This document shows, in pieces, positions 42,010-50,629 of a DNA stretch of 64,000 nt; within the stretch, counting starts at the first letter, position 1, and each line of letters begins with the position of its first letter. Location: positions 30,374 through 94,373 of the forward strand of contig CAZSXS010000002.1 of assembly GCA_964611385.1 (NCBI GenBank), in the 5' to 3' direction. The notes below the pieces were generated by a model. It saw nothing but the letters and a program-made list of their open reading frames with translations. It had not been told where the DNA came from and ran no database searches. The stretch is from CAZSXS01 sp964611385. GTDB taxonomy: Bacteria; Bacillota; Clostridia; Lachnospirales; CAYPQA01. A program made the translations under genes and the position numbers.

Positions 42010-42144
42010 GGTTACAGTCCCTTCTTGGCTTTCAGTGAAAAAATTCGACACATTTGCTATAGTATAAATAAAAAACGTAATAAAGTAAAGAGGTTATTTT
42101 TAAAATAATTGTCAAATATTCCAAGGACGGCAATTCAATGAGCT

Positions 42145-43899
42145 TTACACGCGCTTTGGAAGCGCCGATTCATCAGGGGTGATGTAGGCGGTCTTGTTGG
42201 TTTCGTAAATAACAAAACCTGGCTTTGCTCCATTGGGCTTTTTTACATTTTTTCGCTCAGTATAGTCCACAGGTACGTGGGAGCCGGTTCTGGCCTTGCT
42301 GTAGTAAGCCGCAAGCATGGCAGCTTCTTCAATGGTGCTTGGGGGCGGTACCGTGTTGTTGGTGCGAATCAGTACATGCGAGCCAGGAATGTTCTTTGTG
42401 TGAAGCCAAATGTCGTTGCCCTCCGCAATCCGTAAGGTCAGCTCATCGTTTTGCTTGTTGTTCTTCCCCACTAAAATATCATAACCATCTAAGGATTTGT
42501 ACTTCAGCATGACAGACTTCTTCTGTTTGACGGATTTTTGCTTTCTCTTTTTGATAAAGCCCTGCTCCCTCAATTCTTCACGAATCTCTTCTATGTCTGC
42601 TTCGTCTGTGCAACTTTGAAGCGTTGCTAGAATGCCTTCCAGATACTCCAGCTCCTGGTCGTTTTGCACAATCTGCTCCTGTAAGGCCTTGAAGGTTCTC
42701 TTGTCTTTGTTATATTTTTTAAAGTATTTTTGAGCGTTTTCATTGGGGCTTAATTCGGGTTCCAAAGGAATGTCAATCAATTCCATTGGATCAGTACTAT
42801 TATAAAAATTTTCAGCGGAAAATATGCTACTCCCCTTTTGGATTTTATAAATATTTGCAGTCAAAAGCTCACCGAAAAGTCTATATTTTTCCCTATCCTT
42901 GATCTCCTCCAAAGTCTTCATGTAGAGGACTTTTTTCTTTTGGCAGCGGTCTATGTTGCCAGAAACCAGCTTTCGAACATCTATAGACTTTTGATTGATC
43001 CGCACCACCAAGTCCTTTTCTCCATAAAAGGCTTCCAGCATTTTGGAGACATCCTCGAATTCCCTTTTCTCAAGACCTTCGTACATGGACAAAGGCTGGC
43101 TGTAGAATTCAAACAGCTTTCCGCTTTCGTCATAGTAAATAAAATTCTTATACGCCCCTTGTCGAATCTGTTCAAGCAGGGCTGCAAAGGTCTTACCAAG
43201 CGGCCCCAAGGTTAAGCCGGAGTTCGGGTCGGTATACATGCTATAACTATGGCTAGGATCAACCCCAGCTCGACTGCAAAGCTCCAAGGCTATCAATGGA
43301 CTGATACCGTTAAAGGATTGATAAATTAGGTTCTTAAAAGGCTTGAAGGGCTCAGATGTCATAAGGCTGTCTAGTTTTTCAAAGTCCGTAAGGGGGTTTA
43401 GCTTATCGCTGGGGGGGAATACATAAAGACGATTGGGTAAAACCTGTCGGACAGAGCTCATATCTGGGGTTATATGCTTAACGGAATCAATGATCAGACC
43501 CCTGTCGTCCGTTAAGATAATATTACTGTGTTTTCCCATGATTTCAATGATCAAATTTTTCCGGCAAAGGTCACCCATTTCATTGGTGGTTTCAAAGCCC
43601 AGCTCAACGATCCGTTCAAAGGATGGCTGCGCAACAGATACCAGCTTCCCGTTCAAATGTTTCCGCAAAATCATACAAAACATGGGGGCTTGCATCGGAT
43701 TCTCCTTGCTTTGCTCCGTAAAGTGCAGCCGCGGATAGGAGGGGTTGGCGGATAGCAGTAATTTAAAGTTTTTACGGAAGCCTCGAAGGACGATGATGAT
43801 TTCTTCTTTTTCGGGCTGGTGGATCTTATCCACCCTAGAACCTAATAGTTCATTCAAGTCATGAACAACGTTTGATAAAACAATGCCGTCTAAGGGCAT
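42145..43899 (-). CDS. rqcH: Ribosome-associated quality control factor RqcH (NFACT/FbpA family)
   Basis: A 584-residue protein. NFACT-N (MPLDGIVLSNVVHDLNELL, VDKIHQPEKEEI) and the middle helical coiled-coil (about 270-440) are followed by the NFACT-R domain (DGYDILVGKNNKQNDELT, DIWLHTKNIPGSHVLIRT). RqcH binds stalled 50S subunits and adds C-terminal Ala tails for degradation. The ATG at 43899 has AAGGAG 8 bases upstream; a GTG 9 bases earlier is less likely. Older annotation calls this family fibronectin-binding protein. It is in the same direction as mecA, aspS and RNase Y, but gaps suggest separate transcripts. Confidence 0.92.
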   Translation of the reverse strand: MPLDGIVLSNVVHDLNELLGSRVDKIHQPEKEEIIIVLRGFRKNFKLLLSANPSYPRLHFTEQSKENPMQAPMFCMILRKHLNGKLVSVAQPSFERIVELGFETTNEMGDLCRKNLIIEIMGKHSNIILTDDRGLIIDSVKHITPDMSSVRQVLPNRLYVFPPSDKLNPLTDFEKLDSLMTSEPFKPFKNLIYQSFNGISPLIALELCSRAGVDPSHSYSMYTDPNSGLTLGPLGKTFAALLEQIRQGAYKNFIYYDESGKLFEFYSQPLSMYEGLEKREFEDVSKMLEAFYGEKDLVVRINQKSIDVRKLVSGNIDRCQKKKVLYMKTLEEIKDREKYRLFGELLTANIYKIQKGSSIFSAENFYNSTDPMELIDIPLEPELSPNENAQKYFKKYNKDKRTFKALQEQIVQNDQELEYLEGILATLQSCTDEADIEEIREELREQGFIKKRKQKSVKQKKSVMLKYKSLDGYDILVGKNNKQNDELTLRIAEGNDIWLHTKNIPGSHVLIRTNNTVPPPSTIEEAAMLAAYYSKARTGSHVPVDYTERKNVKKPNGAKPGFVIYETNKTAYITPDESALPKRV

Positions 43900-43938
43900 G
43901 ATAATCACTCCTTAAGGTTAAAAGTATAAAAGAATATA

Positions 43939-44065
43939 TTGGGTCTTTCAAAAATTCCGTGGGACTAATATTACCTTCAATTTTAGGCTTTTTTGAAAGA
44001 TGAAGATGGGGGGGGCTAAGGAGTTGGCCAACTCCTTAGCCCCACATGGTTTTAGAAAGACCCAA
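43939..44065. repeat. 127-bp inverted-repeat element with a 32-bp perfect palindrome
   Basis: Ends TTGGGTCTTTC (43939-43949) and GAAAGACCCAA (44055-44065) are perfect inverted repeats. In the middle, 44012-44043 is a 32-bp palindrome without a loop (GGGGCTAAGGAGTTGG and its complement). A TTTTAGGCTTTTTTGAAAG segment recalls the R2 core in reverse. It has no coding frame. It may be a small non-autonomous mobile element or a structured terminator for rqcH upstream genes. Confidence 0.65.
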
Positions 44066-44105
44066 AATATAAAAAAGGATGTCCAATCCGTTCTATAAAA
44101 GCTAT

Positions 44106-44140
44106 AAAAAAAAGTGCATTAAAGAGCTTCTCTAATGCAC
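44106..44140 (-). terminator. Rho-independent terminator of the 57-residue gene
   Basis: On the minus strand GTGCATTA and TAATGCAC (8-bp arms, further A/T pairing) are followed by T8. It lies 22 bases after the stop. Confidence 0.85.
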
Positions 44141-44161
44141 CTCAAAGGTTTTATTCGATTT

Positions 44162-44335
44162 TCAGTTTCGATTTTTTTGACTATTCACAAAACTAAGCGC
44201 ATCTATTGACAATTGAGCGGAATAACCAAAAAGCGCATCTTCAAGAACCTGTTGAATAGGTAATTCAACCTTATCAGCTATTTTGCTGTAAAAATAATCG
44301 AGTTCATCGCTAAGAAAAATCTGTACTCTCTTCAA
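44162..44335 (-). CDS. Small ribbon-helix-helix-like protein
   Basis: A 57-residue protein, if started at TTG 44335 with AGAGG 9 bases upstream; a TTG at 44362 would add nine residues but has its GGGGG only one base away. The sequence KRVQIFLSDELDYFYSKIADKVELPIQQVLEDALF reads as a beta strand then two helices, the plan of RHH DNA-binding proteins and antitoxins (pieces KRVQIFLSDEL and LPIQQVLEDALF). No toxin gene adjoins, so it may be an orphan regulator. It has a strong terminator and stands just upstream of an inverted-repeat element. Confidence 0.55.
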   Translation of the reverse strand: MKRVQIFLSDELDYFYSKIADKVELPIQQVLEDALFGYSAQLSIDALSFVNSQKNRN

Positions 44336-44444
44336 GCCTTTCTTCCTCTCTAATAAAGTCAAACCCCCATATTGTTAAAACAAAGCTATTAAAGGCAATC
44401 GAATCACGAATAGGCTGGGCTGCCTAAGCAAAAGGCCCTATACC

Positions 44445-45995
44445 TTATTTTGCATATTCAATCGCTCTGGTTTCCCTGATTAAATTTACCTTGATTTGCC
44501 CCGGATAATCAAGTTCAGCCTCTATCCGTTTGGCGATATCTCTAGCCAAAACCGTCATATGACTGTCCTCAACCTCTTCGGGTATAATAATAATTCGAAG
44601 CTCACGGCCTGCCTGAATGGCAAAGCTTTTTTCCACACCCTTAAATTCATCGGCAATATTTTCAAGCTTTTCAAGTCGCTTGACATAGGATTCAAGAGGT
44701 TCCCGCCTTGCGCCGGGCCTTGAAGCCGAGATTGCGTCTGCAGCTTGCACAATCACAGAAATAATATTGAGTGGCTCAGCATCGCCGTGGTGGGCTTCAA
44801 CGGCATTAATGATAATATCGGATTCCCGATATTTTTTACAAAGACCGACTCCGATGCTCACATGTGAGCCCTCCATGTCTTGGTCAACCGCTTTGCCAAT
44901 ATCATGCAGCAAACCTGCACGCTTTGCTAAGGTTACATCAGCGCCCAGCTCACCGGCCAAGAGACCTGAAAGATGGGACACTTCAATGGAATGTTTAAGT
45001 ACATTTTGCCCGAAACTGGTACGAAATTTCATCTTGCCCAGCAGTCGGATTAATTCACCATGTAAACCGTGGATGCCTGTTTCAAAGGTGGCAGCTTCGC
45101 CTTCCTCCCGAATCATAACATCTACTTCTTTTCTGGCCTTTTCGACCATCTCTTCGATTCTGGCGGGGTGAACCCGTCCGTCCAAAATCAGTTTTTCCAG
45201 CGCAATACGGGCAATCTCCCTACGCATGGGATCAAAACCCGATAAAATGACCGCTTCTGGCGTGTCATCAATGATTAAATCAATGCCCGTCAAGGATTCT
45301 AAGGTGCGAATATTGCGGCCTTCGCGGCCAATGATACGACCCTTCATCTCATCGTTGGGCAAGGATACAACGGAAACGGTTGTTTCCGCAACATGGTCAA
45401 CGGCACAGCGTTGTATGGCATTGGACAAAATTTCTTTAACACGCTTGTCCGCCTCGGCCTTGGTCTTGGATTCGATATCCTTTATGATTAAGGCGGATTC
45501 CACCTTAACTTCCTCTTCAATATTAGAGAGCAATAATTCCTTAGCCTGCTTCTCAGTCAGACCCGAAATCCGCTCCAGTTCAATCTGCTGTTTATCAATC
45601 AGCTGATTTAAATCCTCTTTTTGTGCTTCCACCGCCTCCAGACGCTTTTGCAATTGTTCATCCTTTTTCTCGTAACTATCTACTTTACGATCCAAATTCT
45701 CTTCCTTTTGCAACAAACGTCTTTCCAGACGGGTGAGTTCACTACGCCTTTCTCTGGACTCCCGATCCAGCTCGTTCTTTGAACGGATGCTTTCTTCTTT
45801 GGCTTCCAGAAGAATTTCTTTCTTCTTTGCTTCCGCCTTTTTCTTGGCCGCTTCAATTATATTGGACGCTTCGGTTTCCGCCCCGCCTATGAGGGATTCG
45901 GCAATCTTCTTGCGATATAATATTCCACTAAAAAAACCTACAACCAAAAATACAATGGCAACGATTACGGATACGATAATAATGATTGTTTCCAT
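44445..45995 (-). CDS. rny: Ribonuclease Y
   Basis: A 516-residue endoribonuclease that starts bulk mRNA decay at the membrane. One N-terminal helix (about 4-24) is followed by a long charged coiled coil (30-190), a KH domain (GRIIGREGRNIRTLE, near 215) and an HD domain with LLHDIGKAVD and EAHHGD. The C-terminus ends with the usual AIEYAK. A strong promoter lies at 46032-46060 and AAGGAGG lies before the ATG. Size and order are normal for the family. Confidence 0.97.
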   Translation of the reverse strand: METIIIIVSVIVAIVFLVVGFFSGILYRKKIAESLIGGAETEASNIIEAAKKKAEAKKKEILLEAKEESIRSKNELDRESRERRSELTRLERRLLQKEENLDRKVDSYEKKDEQLQKRLEAVEAQKEDLNQLIDKQQIELERISGLTEKQAKELLLSNIEEEVKVESALIIKDIESKTKAEADKRVKEILSNAIQRCAVDHVAETTVSVVSLPNDEMKGRIIGREGRNIRTLESLTGIDLIIDDTPEAVILSGFDPMRREIARIALEKLILDGRVHPARIEEMVEKARKEVDVMIREEGEAATFETGIHGLHGELIRLLGKMKFRTSFGQNVLKHSIEVSHLSGLLAGELGADVTLAKRAGLLHDIGKAVDQDMEGSHVSIGVGLCKKYRESDIIINAVEAHHGDAEPLNIISVIVQAADAISASRPGARREPLESYVKRLEKLENIADEFKGVEKSFAIQAGRELRIIIIPEEVEDSHMTVLARDIAKRIEAELDYPGQIKVNLIRETRAIEYAK

Positions 45996-46031
45996 CTAGC
46001 CCTAAAACCTCCTTCCTCATAAATTTTTAAC

Positions 46032-46060
46032 ATTTTATTACTTTTTTATGCCCTTGTCAA
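46032..46060 (-). promoter_or_regulatory. Predicted promoter of rny
   Basis: On the minus strand TTGACA (46055-46060), a 17-base spacer and TAAAAT (46032-46037), 37 bases before the ATG. Confidence 0.75.
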
Positions 46061-46134
46061 TATAAATGTCTTTCCGTAAAGGAAAAAAAGCTAAATTCAT
46101 GTGTGCGTTTTTATTTAAAGAACACAAAATCAAT

Positions 46135-46168
46135 AAAAAAAAGATGAAGATTTTTCTTCATCTTTTTT
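46135..46168 (-). terminator. Rho-independent terminator of the DUF1540 gene
   Basis: AAAGATGAAGA and TCTTCATCTTT arms with long A and T flanks. On the minus strand the T8 tail follows the stem, 35 bases after the DUF1540 stop. Confidence 0.9.
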
Positions 46169-46202
46169 CCGCTAACGGTTTTTTGTAACTCTAAGGCGTG
46201 CT

Positions 46203-46355
46203 TTATTTGGATTCGAAGCTGACACATTCCGTATCATGCTTATTGTGCGCCTCGGATAAAGTATTGCCCACTAGGATTTCCTTCAAGCTGCATACCGGTG
46301 AGTTGTTGCCGCTGTGGTCATTATATTGACATGTTTTTACGTTACACTTAATCAT
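46203..46355 (-). CDS. DUF1540 cysteine-rich mini-protein
   Basis: A 50-residue protein on the minus strand, easily missed for its size. It reads MIKCNVKTCQYNDHSGNN, then VCSLKEILVGN, then a C-terminal DTECVSFESK. The four cysteines in CxxxxC...C...C spacing with the closing TECxSFE are the DUF1540 pattern, thought to be a small metal-binding fold. GGAGGG lies 6 bases before the ATG, and a strong terminator follows. It lies between RNase Y and the NUDIX gene. Members are common in spore-forming Clostridia; the function is unknown. Confidence 0.88.
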   Translation of the reverse strand: MIKCNVKTCQYNDHSGNNSPVCSLKEILVGNTLSEAHNKHDTECVSFESK

Positions 46356-46411
46356 TGAAAACCCTCCTTCATATTCTATTTACAATGTTTTACCATTGAC
46401 AGCTTTAGTAT

Positions 46412-46837
46412 TCACAATTTATTTAAGTTTATGCAAAGGGAGCGGATGATTTTTCGTTCGTCATGAAATTTCACCAGATGAAGGGCTTCATGCTTTTTAT
46501 AGAAGCCGGCATCCATAAAAAACTCCTCCTTCTGGGGGCGGCAATGAAAGGACGGCGCTTCCATCAAAAACCAATGGACAGTCTTGCAAATGTAGGTGTC
46601 ATTGGAATAGAAGTTATAACCGGTCTTACCGATGTAGTTCAAAATTTTGGCTTTGACCTCCGCCTCCTCAAACACCTCCCGCAGTGCGGCTTCCTCTATG
46701 CTTTCCCCTGCTTCCACAGTTCCCTTTGGCATCACCCAACCTACAGAATTGCCTCCCCTGTTTTTATATAGAAGAAGAATTTTTCCCCTGTAGGTCACCA
46801 GGCCGCCGCTACTGACGGTTTCAAGTTTTTTGCTCAT
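46412..46837 (-). CDS. NUDIX hydrolase
   Basis: A 141-residue hydrolase of nucleoside diphosphate derivatives. The NUDIX box is complete: GTVEAGESIEEAALREVFEEAEV near residue 39 (G x5 E x7 REUxEExxU, ending in Ala where Gly is usual). The rest of the fold fits: SSGGLVTYRGKILLLYK at the start and a WFLMEAPSF strand. The substrate is not evident; the form resembles MutT/Ap4A hydrolase-like proteins. It overlaps the end of prsW by 17 bases, so the two are co-translated. Confidence 0.92.
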   Translation of the reverse strand: MSKKLETVSSGGLVTYRGKILLLYKNRGGNSVGWVMPKGTVEAGESIEEAALREVFEEAEVKAKILNYIGKTGYNFYSNDTYICKTVHWFLMEAPSFHCRPQKEEFFMDAGFYKKHEALHLVKFHDERKIIRSLCINLNKL

Positions 46838-47537
46838 AGGGCTTCCTCCTTCGAAAGGGTGAGGCTAAGGAATGGGCTTTGATTTTTTTAAAGGAGTTGA
46901 TCCAAAGATAAAGCAAAAAGAGCATAAAGAAGGGAAACAGAGGGATGGAAGCCAGCAAAATAAAGTCATAAATACCGTGCAATATAAAAGGAAGGAAAAA
47001 AGCCATGAAGACAGAATAGAATCTGCTTTGTCCTTTCGTGAGTTGCCCGCTTAGGTAAAACTTGCCCTTCGCAAGATAAAAACCCATCATCACGCCAAAG
47101 AGCCCATGAGCGGGTACAGAAAACACAGCTCGTAACAAGGCGGTATCCAGGCCTCCAAGTTCTTCGTTAAAGACGTAAAGAATATTTTCGAAGAGGGCAA
47201 AGCCAAGGGAGACGAAGACGGAATACACGATGCCGTCGAAGGGTTCATTGAAGTTTCGGTTCAACCAGATCAAGGCAAAAAGAACAATGAACTTCATAAG
47301 CTCCTCCACGAAGGAAGCCACAGCGAAGGACAGATAAAAGGCCTCGAAGATTCTTCCTCCTTCGGGCATGATGGCGGTCATCACAAGCTCAAAACGAACG
47401 ATGGGCACAGTGATAAAGATGCCAAAGAAGAGTCCCGTCAGCAAGAGACCCCAAGGTTCCTTCTCGTACTTATCTCGAATGTATATATAAAAGGCCGCAA
47501 TAAAAACCGGGGCTACAGCCAAGACCAACAAATTCAT
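46821..47537 (-). CDS. prsW: PrsW-type intramembrane metalloprotease
   Basis: A 238-residue membrane protein with seven or eight helices. The protease motifs are seen: EELMK (EExxK, near residue 79), FALFENILYV (FxxxE, about 114), SVPAHGLFG, and LHGIYDF (HxxxD, about 186). PrsW of B. subtilis cuts the anti-sigma factor RsiW in the site-1 step of SigW activation. No sigma/anti-sigma pair lies in the window, so the local target is unknown. A basic RRRKPYEQK tail ends the protein. The RBS GGAGGGTAACT precedes the ATG. Confidence 0.9.
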   Translation of the reverse strand: MNLLVLAVAPVFIAAFYIYIRDKYEKEPWGLLLTGLFFGIFITVPIVRFELVMTAIMPEGGRIFEAFYLSFAVASFVEELMKFIVLFALIWLNRNFNEPFDGIVYSVFVSLGFALFENILYVFNEELGGLDTALLRAVFSVPAHGLFGVMMGFYLAKGKFYLSGQLTKGQSRFYSVFMAFFLPFILHGIYDFILLASIPLFPFFMLFLLYLWINSFKKIKAHSLASPFRRRKPYEQKT

Positions 47538-47679
47538 AGTTACCCTCCAAGCAAGCCAGTATAGCCGTTTCGGCCTTTGAGCTAGTATTTGTTTCAGAAA
47601 GGAAAGTTATACAAAGCTGAGCTGAAAAAGGAGTGGTTATAATAAGTAGTATAATTGGATTGTTTTTTATGAATATTAC

Positions 47680-47708
47680 TTGCGAAAATGATTTGAGTAT
47701 GATATTCT
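47680..47708 (+). promoter_or_regulatory. Predicted promoter of the secreted propeller-like gene
   Basis: TTGCGA (47680-47685), a 17-base spacer and TATTCT (47703-47708), then a small TCGGCT/AGCCGA hairpin in the short leader. Confidence 0.55.
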
Positions 47709-47752
47709 AAAGCTCGGCTTCAGCCGAATAGGATAAAGAGAGGAAGGAAAAG

Positions 47753-49066
47753 ATGAAAAATTGGTTCAAAAAGGTCGCAGCATGCGCCATGGCACTGACG
47801 CTCTCACTTGCCGTCATGCCCGCAAAAACCTATGCCGCTAATGGAGTAGGCTGGGTGTATTTCTTAAAGTATGGGGGTAATTCCAGTGAAATCTGGCGTG
47901 TAAAAAGCGATGGATCCACTGCCAGTCCAGAAAAGGTCTCCGCAAACTTCGACACAAGCAAAGATTATGATGATTACATAAAGCGCGGAGGAGATTACTT
48001 TTATTATCTGAAGGATTCAAAGACCATGTTCCGTATCCCAGCTCAGATGCCTGAAAAGGGACAGTCCAGCCGTATTATTGTTGATAACGACAATCAGGTA
48101 CTTAATTTTAGAATCGTTGATGATTTTGTTTATTATCTGAACGATAAAAACAGAATTTTACGCTTTGGTGTGAACGCAGTAAACACAGCAGAAATCAAAA
48201 GCACTTCCCAAGAGGTTGTAAACATGGTGCTGAGCGATTTCCCCGCATTTTTTATTGAAAGCGGACGTATTTACTTTAATGTCTTAAAGGATGGTCGTAC
48301 CCTTTGGCTTGCTTCTAAGGCTGCAGATGGCTCTGGTGAAATCTCCTATATCAGCCCTGGCGTTCTGGATCATCATTCTTTAGCAAAGCGCATTGATGAC
48401 ACCCTTTACTTTTTAATAAACACCAATCCTGAAGAACAGCAATATTCTACAGATTGCATTGCATTGGTCAAGGCTCCCGTAGCAGGCGGTGAAGGTACGG
48501 TTTTAACCACTGCACCTATTGATATTAATGCAGCTTACAGCGGCAAGTGGACAGATAGCTATTATATGTTCAACGCTGAGGTTGACACCGATGAGTACGA
48601 CTTCCCAATCGGGAAAGGAAAGCTTTTGAGCTTAGACGGTAACATCACTGATCTTCATGATCAGTACGTTTTTGAAATCGTTCATACCGAAGGCGACAAA
48701 CATGTATTTGTTGATGGTTATAAAACCTATTCAGCAGATATCCAAGGCGGAGTCGTCAGCAACAAAACCGATCTTGGTGTAAACGATACATACTATGTCC
48801 GCAATTTAAAGGTTAATAACGAGATTAGGACTACTGCCCTCTTTGGGGAAAATGGAACTTACATTTTGAACAAGAACATGGAAGCTACTCAGTTAGTTGG
48901 CGTTGAATGGGATATGTGTTTATACGCAAATGATGTCAGCGGTATCTTCTACATCAATGCAGGCGATGAAGGCAAGCTTTACAAGGTAAGCGAAGATGGT
49001 CAAGAAAAGATCAAGCTTACGGATGATAAGATTCTTCAGATTTTAACAATTGAAGTTGCTGAGTAA
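47753..49066 (+). CDS. Secreted DUF5050/beta-propeller-like protein
   Basis: A 437-residue protein. The signal peptide is residues 1-28 (MKNWFKKVAACAMALTLSLAV..., cut after TYA). The remainder is made of repeating strands of the form VYFLKYG, YFYYLKDSKTMFRI, FVYYLNDKNRILRF, RIYFNVLKDGRTLW and FYINAGDEGKLYKV. These YYxxxxDxxxLYRV blades are typical of DUF5050 six-bladed propellers in Clostridia. No anchoring domain is present, so it is probably released or bound non-covalently. AGAGAGGAAGG precedes the ATG. The function is unknown. Confidence 0.8.
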   Translation: MKNWFKKVAACAMALTLSLAVMPAKTYAANGVGWVYFLKYGGNSSEIWRVKSDGSTASPEKVSANFDTSKDYDDYIKRGGDYFYYLKDSKTMFRIPAQMPEKGQSSRIIVDNDNQVLNFRIVDDFVYYLNDKNRILRFGVNAVNTAEIKSTSQEVVNMVLSDFPAFFIESGRIYFNVLKDGRTLWLASKAADGSGEISYISPGVLDHHSLAKRIDDTLYFLINTNPEEQQYSTDCIALVKAPVAGGEGTVLTTAPIDINAAYSGKWTDSYYMFNAEVDTDEYDFPIGKGKLLSLDGNITDLHDQYVFEIVHTEGDKHVFVDGYKTYSADIQGGVVSNKTDLGVNDTYYVRNLKVNNEIRTTALFGENGTYILNKNMEATQLVGVEWDMCLYANDVSGIFYINAGDEGKLYKVSEDGQEKIKLTDDKILQILTIEVAE

Positions 49067-49080
49067 AAACTTAAATTATA

Positions 49081-49129
49081 AAAACACCGGAATTTCTTTA
49101 ATCAAGGGTTGAAGAAATTCCGGTGTTTT
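49081..49129 (+). terminator. Rho-independent terminator after the propeller-like gene
   Basis: Perfect 18-base arms (AAAACACCGGAATTTCTT and complement) with a 13-base loop and T5. It overlaps the 5' extension of the trmB frame, which argues for the later trmB start. Confidence 0.95.
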
Positions 49130-49170
49130 TGTATACTTCATCAGGAAAAAACGAAAAAACGGAGGTCATC

Positions 49171-49797
49171 ATGCGAGTTAGAAGCAAAGCCTGGCAACCC
49201 AAGGCCCTGGAGAACCCGAAAATCATTCTTCAACCCCAAGAGTTAAAAGGAAACTGGAATCAATTTTTCGATAACGATAAGCCCATTTATATTGAAATTG
49301 GTTGCGGAAAGGGCCGCTTTATCTGTGAGAATGCAAGAACCTATGATCAGATTAATTTCATTGCAATGGAAAGGGTTCCAAAGATCATTGCCTATGCTGC
49401 CCGCCTGTCTGATTTGACGAACAGCAGAGTTACCTTTCTTGTTGGGGATGCGGAGAACTTATTGGACTATTTTGAGAAAGGGGAATTATCTCGGATTTTT
49501 CTCAATTTCAGCGACCCCTGGGAAGGACGAAAAAAATGGGCTAAACGTCGTTTAACCCATCCAAATTTTTTGAAGATATATCGTGAACTTTTGACCCCGG
49601 ATGGAGAGATTCATATGAAGACGGATAATCGCTCTCTCTTTGAATTTTCCAAGGAGTCCTTTACGGAGAACCAGTGGCAGCTCAAAAATCTTACAGAGGA
49701 TCTGCATAACAGCGGGATCAGCGGAAACATCATGACGGAGTATGAGGAACGATTTTTAGGACTGGGGCAGCCGATTTATCGCTTGGAGGCGTTTTGA
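49171..49797 (+). CDS. trmB: tRNA (guanine-N7-)-methyltransferase TrmB
   Basis: A 208-residue SAM-dependent enzyme that makes m7G46 in tRNA. Landmarks: IEIGCGKGRFI (SAM loop), FIAMERVPKII, FLNFSDPWEGRKKWAKRRL (catalytic region) and DGEIHMKTDNRSLFEFS. In most members the segment reads FSDPWPKKRHxKRRL; here W-E-G-R-K-K-W is a mild variant. The ATG at 49171 has GGAGG 5 bases upstream; the frame from 49123 starts inside the terminator and is rejected. It is convergent with the pilin-like operon, 4 bases apart. Confidence 0.93.
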   Translation: MRVRSKAWQPKALENPKIILQPQELKGNWNQFFDNDKPIYIEIGCGKGRFICENARTYDQINFIAMERVPKIIAYAARLSDLTNSRVTFLVGDAENLLDYFEKGELSRIFLNFSDPWEGRKKWAKRRLTHPNFLKIYRELLTPDGEIHMKTDNRSLFEFSKESFTENQWQLKNLTEDLHNSGISGNIMTEYEERFLGLGQPIYRLEAF

Positions 49798-49801
49798 TCT
49801 C

Positions 49802-50629
49802 CTATTGCACCAATACAGCTTTCGTTAGACTGTTTACTGCTATTCCTGACTTGGTATACAGGTCCACTGAAAAATAAATCAGTCTGTCCTTATAAATTGG
49901 ACTGAAGCTAACAATCAGCTTTTTATTGCTTTTGTTTACTATTTTCAAGAGTTTACGGGCCCTTGCCACTACTTCCTCCGGGGAGAGGTCGGTGAGGGTT
50001 TTTGTGTCTATATTGATGGTCAAAAATATGCAATCTCCCACAAAAGGGACCTCTTCAACCACCAGGTAGGCTTGGGGCGCCACCATTTGATCTTGAATGA
50101 GCTCAAAATGGACGACTTCCAACGCAATATCTTTTGCTGCTAAAACCTGTAAACTGGGGGAAGCGCAATCAAAGCGGTAGGTGTTTCTCGGCAGGGGGTC
50201 AGCCAATCTCGTCAAGAACGCATTTAGTTCAGTATCATTAGAAGAAAAATGAAAGCCGATATTATTTTCTGCTACCGCAACCCCACCCCCTGATAACAGA
50301 CCCTCGCTCGTATACTGGGCAAGGGTTTTTTCTTTGTCAAAAAGCTGAAGCTCATAGTCAAAATCCTCATAAAAGTCTTCATCTATCCAATCCTTTAAGC
50401 TATTGGTTTTAAAGTGCTCTGTGACAGCCTCATAGGTTTTCAGCGTCCAAAGTCCAGCCTCCAATTGGGCTGCTAAGCTTTCGATGAGCATGGAAGACTT
50501 GTAGGAATTTTCATTTTTGGCGCTGCGCTGGGTGATATAGAAAATGCTGCTGGATATCACAATCATAGCGATAGAGAGCACTACTACAGATATGATGAGT
50601 TCCAGATAGGTAAATCCACGTTTATTCAT
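49802..50629 (-). CDS. Prepilin-like protein (minor pseudopilin)
   Basis: A 275-residue protein with a type IV prepilin N-terminus: short leader MNKRG, then FTYLELIISVVVLSIAMIVI, so a prepilin peptidase would cut after Gly5 and methylate Phe. Glu at mature position 5 is present (FTYLE). The long C-terminal domain (60-275) is unrecognised. It overlaps the neighbouring minor pilin gene by 8 bases. It ends the GspE-F-G-like operon. A minor pilin priming assembly is the likely role; the size is large for the class. Confidence 0.85.
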   Translation of the reverse strand: MNKRGFTYLELIISVVVLSIAMIVISSSIFYITQRSAKNENSYKSSMLIESLAAQLEAGLWTLKTYEAVTEHFKTNSLKDWIDEDFYEDFDYELQLFDKEKTLAQYTSEGLLSGGGVAVAENNIGFHFSSNDTELNAFLTRLADPLPRNTYRFDCASPSLQVLAAKDIALEVVHFELIQDQMVAPQAYLVVEEVPFVGDCIFLTINIDTKTLTDLSPEEVVARARKLLKIVNKSNKKLIVSFSPIYKDRLIYFSVDLYTKSGIAVNSLTKAVLVQ

